Source: Prunella strophiata (lineage: Eukaryota > Chordata > Aves > Passeriformes > Prunellidae). Taken from it: a stretch of DNA of 64,000 nt. Below are positions 56,930 through 64,000 of the stretch, in pieces; within the stretch, counting starts at the first letter, position 1; each line of letters starts with the position of its first letter. The translations under genes were made by a program, and so were the position numbers. The notes under the pieces were generated by a model that was not told where the DNA came from, did not search any database, and was given only the letters and a program-made list of their open reading frames with translations. The stretch spans positions 10,207,187 to 10,271,186 of the forward strand of contig JAZBQD010000027.1 in the NCBI GenBank assembly GCA_036583965.1. The letters are read 5' to 3'.

Positions 56930-57690
56930 AGCCTTGAATTCTTTAACACAACTTCCTGTTTTATTTTTCTTTTACCTAGACTGGTATTTATTAATAAATA
57001 TGCAGCTGGCTGTATACAGAACAGCAGGTAGCTCCCATTTACAGCTGTATATAACTGACTGCAGCATTCAACACCCTCACTCTGCTATGCAGTATAATAC
57101 TCACAATAAAACACACACCGTATTTGCAACTGTGTTCATGCTACTATTCTGGTACGTGACACACATTAAGAAACATATTCAGAACATAGAAAAGAATTTA
57201 CCATTTACATAAAAAAGATGCACTGGGATTTTCAATAAGTTCCAGCATAATACAGTATCATTTTTATATCTTGCCTGCTCCCTTGGTCTTGCTGATTTAA
57301 TACATTTTTTCTCTTTATAACCAGAAACCTATAGGTTGTATATAGATTTTCTTAAGCATAATATATGGTGTCAGTGTGTATTTATAAAACTTTACCATAG
57401 AAATGTAACAATTGTCAGAATGACTTAATCCAAGGGCCATCCAGGCCAATATCCTGTCTGCAGCAGTTTTTGCCATTAATATGGATTAGGCAGACAATAC
57501 AGTTTACTACAACCTAGTTTTAAAACCACGTTAGTGATAATACTACTGCCTTGTGTATAAATGGTTATAAAGCACAGAGTGCAGAGAAATAGCATCAACC
57601 CTACAGGGCAGGGAGGGAAACTGAGGCAGGGGATATGGAGATTTTTTTCACACGTATAAAGAGATATTATATCTACGTATACATAAAGTG
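56930..57690 (-). other. AT-rich, 3'UTR-like stretch (possible minus-strand transcript end)
   Basis: About 750 bp of AT-rich, repeat-poor sequence unlike its neighbours. Read on the minus strand it ends with ATTTATTAATAAATACC and, further on, AAAAATAAAACAGG followed by GTTGTGTT, i.e. AATAAA signals plus a GU-rich stretch near 56940-56995. It also contains many TATA/TGTA-type motifs typical of long 3'UTRs. No coding exon is recognised to its right. Plus-strand AATAAA signals exist too (57106). A conserved noncoding element is the alternative. Confidence 0.3.
57420..57500. repeat. Possible ancient interspersed repeat remnant
   Basis: The phrase GGGCCATCCAGGCCAATATC with CTGTCTGCAGCAG resembles an old amniote repeat phrase that I recall from reptilian genomes (of the type CCATCTAG-CC-AGTATCCTGTCT). 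The family is not named with confidence. Confidence 0.3.
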
Positions 57691-58079
57691 TGATGGAGAT
57701 TGTCTATAACAAGGAGCTGTCTGGAGCCCCAGATAGCATCACCACCCACTCCAGCCCTTGCATCCCACCACGTGTCCCTGGCTAGCACCAAAAGAAGGCC
57801 CACAAGCCTGGGGGATGTTGCCCTGGGAAGAGTTAATGGTGGAGGTCTCAAATCCAAGCACTGCAGGTGTCTGCTTTTAATTCTTTGCTGCTCTTCTCCC
57901 AAACAGCCCGAGGATTTCCACCCTCCCTCTTTCTCCTTTACAAATGAGTGTTTAACATAAGAAGAGAGGCAAGAGGAGCCAGGGCAGCCGGGAGATCTCC
58001 TACAGCCCTTTCTAGGCAACCTGAGCAGGCGGGAAAAGGCAGCTGGCTGGAGCCCAGTGAGAGAGCAGGGACCATGGGA
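57691..58079. other. Non-coding DNA, no gene recognised
   Basis: A 123-codon minus-strand ORF (57648-58019) borders the 3'UTR-like stretch but has no recognised domain. If a minus-strand gene exists, its last coding exon might lie here or further right; nothing in the frame supports it. Confidence 0.4.
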
Positions 58080-58180
58080 AGAGTCTTCTCACATCTGGTT
58101 AAGTACTGCTAAACCCTCTGACGAGCTGCCTAATTATTACAACACTTCTGCCGAAAAATTAATGTGCTTGGCCGTCTGCA
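58080..58180. promoter_or_regulatory. Small candidate conserved noncoding element
   Basis: TCTCACATCTGGTTAAG (E-box CATCTG, then GTTAA), GAGCTGCCTAATTATTACAAC (TAATTATTA at 58131-58139), GCCGAAAAATTAATGTG. About 100 bp, repeat-free, CpGs retained (GACGAGC, GCCGAA, GGCCGTC). Confidence 0.4.
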
Positions 58181-58559
58181 CTGGGGCAGAAAGGGTAGGA
58201 AAGCAGCTGTCAGGATGCAGGCAGGGATGGGAGCACCAAGGAAAGAGGTTTGCAGCACAAGAGCACAAGAGAAGGGCAGGGAAGCTCTGCCTGCAGGGAC
58301 CCTGCTGGGAAAACAGCCTTCTCCCTGCTTCTTTTTGCTGCACAGCCCCCAGGAGAGGACAGTGCCAACAGAGTTGTTAATCTAGCAACAACAGCCCTTG
58401 CAAAGAGCTCAACAGTGATGCCCTGCCTACCAAAATCAACAGAATGACCTGCCAGCAGCCCAAAACATAGATAATCATCCCAAGGACCCAACAGCAGGGC
58501 CAGAAACGAGACCCAGGACACTGAGGTCCCTTCTGCCTGGCCTCTGCTCACTTTTCCTT
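58181..58559. other. Non-coding DNA, no gene recognised
   Basis: Short ORFs only. Confidence 0.5.
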
Positions 58560-58730
58560 CTTGCTGAGCCCTCATTTCAGTAACTTCCAGAAAATCCAAG
58601 TGTGGCATTTTATTTCTGTAGGTCTCTGTAAGAGCTGTAGGTGCAGTACCACCGAGGCAGCATCATTCATATGCGCGTCCATATTAACGCGTCTCTGGCA
58701 CAACCAGTTAAAAAAGGCTGCAGAGAAGAC
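58560..58730. promoter_or_regulatory. Candidate conserved noncoding element
   Basis: CTCATTTCAGTAAC, GTGTGGCATTTTATTTCTG, GCAGTACCACCGAGGC, ATCATTCATATGCGCGTCC (58662-58680), ATATTAACGCGTCTC (ACGCGT, the MluI-box type, at 58687-58692), CCAGTTAAAAAAGG. Several CpGs inside AT-rich sequence point to constraint or hypomethylation. Confidence 0.45.
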
Positions 58731-59880
58731 AGCAGGGTCCTGCCCCCCCAGCTCAGCTGTCTCTGTGTCAGGTTAGTGGGTAAGCCTCTTTCTGCTACAG
58801 CTGTGCTGGGATTAATCTCTCTCCCTAGACAAAAAGGTGGGCTTCTTTCCCAAGAGGTGTCCAAGTACACCCAGAGAGCTCAGCGAAAGCAGCAGCCTGC
58901 TGGGTGCCTTTTACCCACAGACATTTGATGAAATTAATGACACACAAGTAAGTATAAAGGCTAAGACAAATAGAACTGGCAACAACTTGAACCTTTGGCC
59001 TGTCCTTTGAAAGTCTCTGGCAAGTCTCAAATCTTCTTGATCTGCTCACTAAAAGGATGACTGTCCCACAATTATTTTCCAAGCATTTGTTGGCAAGTTG
59101 TAGGAGGAAAAAGGCATTTCACTGAAGCTGTTAGTACAAAAGCTCAACTCCAGCCAGGGGCTGGACTCCACTTCAAATTATAATATTTTAAGTACCTGAA
59201 AATAAATATTTTGTCAGCTGCTGAGAATTAAGAAGTAGCTTCGACCTTTCAGAGAGGGGAACCCTGCAGAGAGCGGCAAGGCTCAGAGAGTTAGTTGCAA
59301 AACAAGCTCTGCCTGAGCCATTCAACCTGTCTAGTGCACACACACAGCCTCCCCTCCCATACTCCCAGCTCCCTGCAAGCTGCTCAGAGCCTCTGAGCAC
59401 AAGCTATCCTGCACCCAACAGCTCCTTCCCAGCCAGGAGATGTGCTGACAAAAGGGGCTGGAGCAGCACTTTACTATAAACTGGGTGACACAAGTAAACT
59501 GAGCATCCTCGAGATGGCAACAGCAGAGTGACCAGTCCACTGCCCTGCTGCTCACTGGTGCTGTTGTGTCATATTGTACCACTCACAGACCTAGGAATTT
59601 TGTCCACAAGGATTAAAAATACTCACTTTTGTTTTGTAAAATCTGACTGTGACCAAGCACCTGGGTAGATGTACCCATCACCCTGTCACCCCATCACCTC
59701 TCAGACCTCTGAGCCACAGTGAACACTGTTTGTACTCCAGCAATGGCAAAAGGAGCCCACACAAAGCAGGAGATCTCTGTTTTTCCAGGAGAGCTCAAGG
59801 AGTTAAATCCCTCTCCCTTCCCCCCCATCTTTCTGCCTTTGGCCTTTAGATCAGCCCTGGTTGCCAATGAGGACTCATCG
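58731..59880. other. Non-coding DNA, no gene recognised
   Basis: Short ORFs only. AT-rich spot at about 59175-59215 (AAATTATAATATTTTAAG, AAATAAATATTTTG). Confidence 0.5.
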
Positions 59881-60200
59881 AAACACCACCAGGCTGGGCC
59901 TGTCAGGAAGGAAACCAGCGCGTCCAGAGTTTTGTTGTTCTAAAGACTTTTTTTTAAATTTTATTTTACTGCTCAGGAAGGAAGCCAGAGCTTGCGCTTC
60001 ACTCCAAGAATGTTGATTACTCATCCTTCCCTGCATTATTTCTTTTATCTCTCACTTTTATCTACCTTACTCCAAATTTTTAGCCCAAATTCCTTCTCTA
60101 CCATTCCTAGCCACTGATTTCAGCTGTTCATCCAAGTTTCATTTAAAAAAAAAAATATTTGGCAACTGTTTCCTCAGACAAAAAATCCCATTTGTCATGT
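59881..60200. promoter_or_regulatory. AT/pyrimidine-rich block, weak noncoding-element candidate
   Basis: CTAAAGACTTTTTTTTAAATTTTATTTTACTGC, GAATGTTGATTACTCATCC, GCATTATTTCTTTTATC, CACTTTTATC and AAAAATATTTGGC occur. The left edge retains CpGs (CATCGAAAC, GCGCGTCC, TTGCGC). Weak, texture-based call. Confidence 0.3.
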
Positions 60201-60938
60201 TTGTTAAACAAGCCTCCATCCCTCCCCCTATGCTGCCTTTTCAATCCAGGCACCACGGTTATGACCATTGCTTGAGGATCTGGGCATTACAAAACACGAC
60301 CACAACCACCCTCAGCTGGAGAATATCATAATCCCTGCTTTAGAGACAGACAATGAGAAATTACTCTGCTTGTCCAAGGTCAATAGAGTCCACAGCACAA
60401 GCACAACCTATGCTCAGGGCTTTGCCCAGGCAGCCCTTCCCTCTTCCTGCTCCGCATGGCTGCGAGGATTAGGCACGCTCAGCTCTGCCAATAACTGTGT
60501 CCTTCATCTTCAATACCCCCCCACCAGTCAAGCTAGAAATGAGCAACACAAGTGAGAGAATTGGTATGTGACGAGTTGATGGCACATTTCCTTAGATGCA
60601 GAAAAATGTGGGTCCTGGATCACCCAAATGTGAGTGAGCCACCTGAGTACATAGCAGAGAGACTATCAGCAAGTGGTGTCTAACTGCCTTCTCCTCCCAG
60701 GCTCTGCAAAATCCATCACACCACCCGGGGGTTTCCTTTTCTTCTTTGCCCAGGTGCAGCTAACAAGCCAGACACAACTGGCAACATCTGGGAGAACACA
60801 GACACAGATGTTTCTCATTGACATCATAACCTTCCCCAGCCTTCACCAGCACGTGCCCACACCCCAGGGTGGGCGCCCAGGTGGGAGACACACATTGGGT
60901 GCTCACAGTGTTCCCAAAGAGATGACCAAAGGTGAAGC

Positions 60939-60956
60939 TTTTTTTTTTTTTTTTTT
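60939..60956. repeat. Poly(T) tract, 18 bp
   Basis: Uninterrupted T18 followed by AATTAAG; no transposon body recognised. Confidence 0.9.
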
Positions 60957-61859
60957 AATTAAGTTTCTTTCTCCTTGAGATGTGCCACAAAACCGGATCA
61001 CACCATACACAGCTTCCCCAGGCTCCTACACCCACAACATCTCTGTTACACGCAAATAAAGCCAATGCAAGTTCTCTCTGCCCAGCTCTGTCTTGCTCTA
61101 ATACAATCCTCCCCTGTTTCCACAGTTAACTCATTGTTTTCATTTTAAGAGGGGAAAATAACGAGATGGTGGGAACATTACTTCTGGCTAATGGAGACAG
61201 AGATCTGCAGACTTTCATAGCTTACTTTTTCCACTATGTCCTAATCCTGATCCAAATATCATCATACTTATTTCAGTCCTGGACCAAATGTGAGACTGGA
61301 CACAACACACTGGCCAAATTAAGACAGAAATAACTTGTAGCATTTTTCTACTTCACATTCTCTCTAACACCTCTCGCTGACATTAAATTTCTGGTCTGCA
61401 GATGCCCTGCTTCCTGCACTACTGAATGTCCCAGTGCCTTCAACACAGCTTCCCTGAACATGTTAGTCCCAAATCTCAAGTGAAGGCAGGTTGCCCATCA
61501 CCTCCCCCCTTCTGAAATCAAAACAGCTCTTTGAGAGCAACACTTCTGTGCAAGAACCTAAATATGCAGAAAGGAAGGAGCAGCACAGACAGCAGCAACC
61601 AGTCCCAAGGAGCAGAGCTGGCAGGAGCAATGCCAGCTGTCCTGTACAGGCTGCATGCTGAGCAAAGTGCAAATGTGAGGGCAAAGAAGCAGGGCTGTAA
61701 GAGTTTGACTGTCCATTCTCCCCTTCTCTCATCTAAGGGGCACCTCCTGATGTATGAATCCACTCAGGCTGGCAACTTTTTGATTGTAACCATTAAGTTC
61801 CTCTGCTTCTTTTCAGCACAGGGTTATCCAGGTCACTGATTGCTCCTTCATCTCCCCAG

Positions 61860-61876
61860 AAAAAAAAAAAAAAAAA
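61860..61876. repeat. Poly(A) tract, 17 bp
   Basis: Uninterrupted A17 after CATCTCCCCAG; no TSD found. Confidence 0.9.
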
Positions 61877-63672
61877 GCATCAGTGGTCAAGCTGCCTTCT
61901 CAGGGAAGCTGAAGACAAGTGTTCAGGAGGTAAAAGCTGTCACCCTGGCTGAGGACTTTGCTAGAGGCTTATCTCCCACCTACAGTGCTGGAAATATGAA
62001 GTGAGGCTGGTTTGCAATCAGAAGAATAAACAAGGGAAGGAAGCGAGTTTCTGCAGCCCCCTTGATGGTGCTGCATCAGAGTTTGGATCCCTCTGACCTG
62101 CACTGATCTCCAACTCCCAGGACTTCCACCCATCCACAGCCATCGCGAGGTGGCCCTTGTGAGATTGCCCACACTGCAAACACTGACAGGGAGACAAGGC
62201 TCCCTCCAGCCTGCACAGGCCAAAGGTTGGGCTGGGTGCGGGGCAGCCCTGCTGCAGCACGGCCAGGCCACCCTGATAAGGCTTCCACTCAGGCAGCCAG
62301 AGGTGCAGCACCCAGGGTGTCACTCACTCTCCTCCTCTCTCACTCACAAACCCTCTCAGCATCACCTCCTGAGCAACGTGGGAGCTCGCGTGGGGCCTCC
62401 AGTAGGGAATTTTGTGGAGCATCCCCCCGAACAGGACTGACTCACAAAGAAATCTTCAGTGTTGAAAGCCAGGTTGGAGAATGAGGCAGAGCTGTGATCT
62501 GGTACCTGGTCTCTTCCCATCCCTGCACAACTGCCAAAGCAGGCTCTCTGCAATGAGGGATGATTATCCTATGCCTCCTGATAGTGAGGGATGCTACAGG
62601 ACAGACAATTTCACATTCTAAATGGCTTTGCAAGTTGTTTCCTAAAGCACAGGAAAACAATATAAAAATCAGATGAAAAGGTTGAGTCCTTTTTAATTAA
62701 AAATACCTTAATTTAAATCCCAAAAATCCCAGTAGTAAGAAATGGGTCCTTCAGGGCAGTGCCCTTTTACTTGTTGCTCTGTTTACAAAACAAATTGCTT
62801 TTGGGGAGGCTGTCACAGGGAGCCTTCACCCCAGCTGCTCTTCCCAGTACTTTCTAATTTAGTTTCCATACAAGTGCCAGGAAGCACTCACCTGCATCCC
62901 AAAGAACAAGCCTGTGCTTGGAGAGCCAGCCATGCCAGGCAGCCCAGCAGCTGCAGCTGGATGTGCCCTGCCAGCCTCAACCTGGCCATGCACTGCACAT
63001 CTAGAAAGCCCAGGTAAAGCTGAAGGATTTCACCTGAGAAAAGCTCATGTGCAAAAGCTCTTGGGTCCTTCTCAATTGAAAACTTAATGTGGTTACTCTG
63101 GTGAGATATAGTTAAGATTCAGTGCTGCTGGAGGATACCAAGGACACAGTTTCCAGCTCTTCCTTTAGGGGCATCCAGAGACACTTGGTGCCTTCCTTTT
63201 CCCACTTCAGAGCAGCCCAGGATTCACAAGAAAAAGCACAAAATACATTCTTGCTCTGCAGTTCAGTGAGAAAGCTGTTCTCAGCCTGAAGTTAGCAAAA
63301 AGGGAAGGTTTTAAAGTAATACTGATTAGAAGCTATGTCCGAAGTGAGGAAAAATAGGATGGAAGTGTCCCACACCTGAACTCCACAAGCAGTTTTGCTT
63401 TCAGCAAGACTCCTTTCCATGTTATCTGTATTTAGGACAATAAATCTCTCCTTGCTTTGCTCCTCCCCAACATTGTTTTTCCCACTCTTCTGTTGCTCAG
63501 GCCACTGCTGCAATTCAAGACACCAGCAAATGGTCAAAGGAGAGAAGAAAGTGATGGCTAAGAAGAACTCTCAGATTATCTCAACCACCCTCATGTTTTT
63601 AAAAGACAGAACAAAGATGAAATGGACAGATACAGATAGTACCAAATCCAGCAGTACTTTTTCAGCCAGAGC

Positions 63673-63694
63673 TTTCGTTGACTTTTCGTTGACT
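63673..63694. repeat. Two tandem copies of an 11-bp unit
   Basis: TTTCGTTGACT is present twice back to back without mismatch, a small slippage-type duplication. Confidence 0.9.
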
Positions 63695-64000
63695 TTGCTG
63701 GTCAATCTGGCCAGCAAATACCCAATATCCAACCAACAGCAGGAAAATAATTCAGTTGTAAAAAAAACCTGAACTCATGGTGATGAATTTGTCCCAAATG
63801 TCTGTTACCTGTCAGTTTCTGTACTTGGGCCAGCAAAGCCAAGCAGGCAAACAGTGATGTTGCATGAAAGGGGAGAAGGACACATATATAGTTTACATGC
63901 GTAGATTTACAAAGGTGCACGTGCCCTTTTTCAGAGGATGCTGTAAAGGAATCCGATCCTATATTAAATTTCCCAAATAGAAATCCATTATTTCTGAAGA

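Larger units (their letters stand above)
60201..63999. other. Non-coding DNA to the window end
   Basis: Nearly 3.8 kb without a recognised gene. Homopolymers at 60939-60956 and 61860-61876; an AT-rich spot at about 62650-62725 (CCTTTTTAATTAAAAATACC, TTAATTTAAATCC); an 11-bp tandem duplication at 63673-63694. The longest ORF (63395-63772, 125 codons) is unrecognised. Confidence 0.5.

Overview
The window looks like vertebrate nuclear DNA, most likely from a bird. The evidence is two short 5'-truncated fragments that read like the 3' end of CR1 LINEs (46160-46321 and 56545-56686), one retroviral LTR-like unit (4581-4892), very low overall repeat content, and no bacterial-style coding. No open reading frame on either strand exceeds about 200 codons, the ORFs overlap in several frames, and I recognise no protein domain in any of them. 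I therefore annotate no protein-coding gene, and I found no tRNA, rRNA, known microRNA or CRISPR array by eye.

What the window does hold is a recurrent pattern: blocks of roughly 100-700 bp with AT-rich, homeodomain-like cores (TAATTA, CATAAA, ATTTGCAT, TTATGG types), retained CpGs and no interspersed repeats. Longer stretches of ordinary-looking DNA separate them. This is the typical look of a gene desert or very large intron packed with conserved noncoding elements (CNEs) around a developmental regulator. That reading is inference, since conservation cannot be measured from one sequence, and the target gene is not identified. The clearest blocks are 16000-16460, 18225-18620, 20330-20690, 20985-22010, 26390-26830, 28560-28780, 31100-31930, 33480-33780, 40840-41760, 45590-45890, 52780-53240, 58080-58180 and 58560-58720.

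Region by region: 1-7 kb is mostly plain, with a CpG-rich patch near 2.5-2.8 kb, a CNE-like block at 3.8-4.05 kb and a solo LTR with a near-perfect target duplication at 4.6-4.9 kb. At 7.05-7.48 kb there is a CpG-rich block with a TATA-like box. From 10 to 22 kb CNE-like blocks are frequent, and a (CA)27 microsatellite sits at 20263-20316. From 22 to 26.4 kb is plain. CNE-like blocks resume at 26.4-33.8 kb. A CpG island at 37.08-37.38 kb has a plus-strand TATA-like box at one edge and a strong minus-strand splice-donor match at the other; it is the best promoter candidate. From 38.9 to 45.9 kb come further CNE-like blocks, a compound inverted repeat at 41.88-41.92 kb, and a perfect 35-unit (AAGGG) array at 42698-42872. 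From 46 to 64 kb are the two CR1 fragments, several A-rich tracts, a strong CNE-like block at 52.8-53.2 kb, and an AT-rich, 3'UTR-like stretch at 56.93-57.65 kb.

I do not see a new multi-gene system. The items most worth checking are the CpG-island promoter, the AAGGG array, the densest CNE-like clusters, the solo LTR and the possible 3'UTR.
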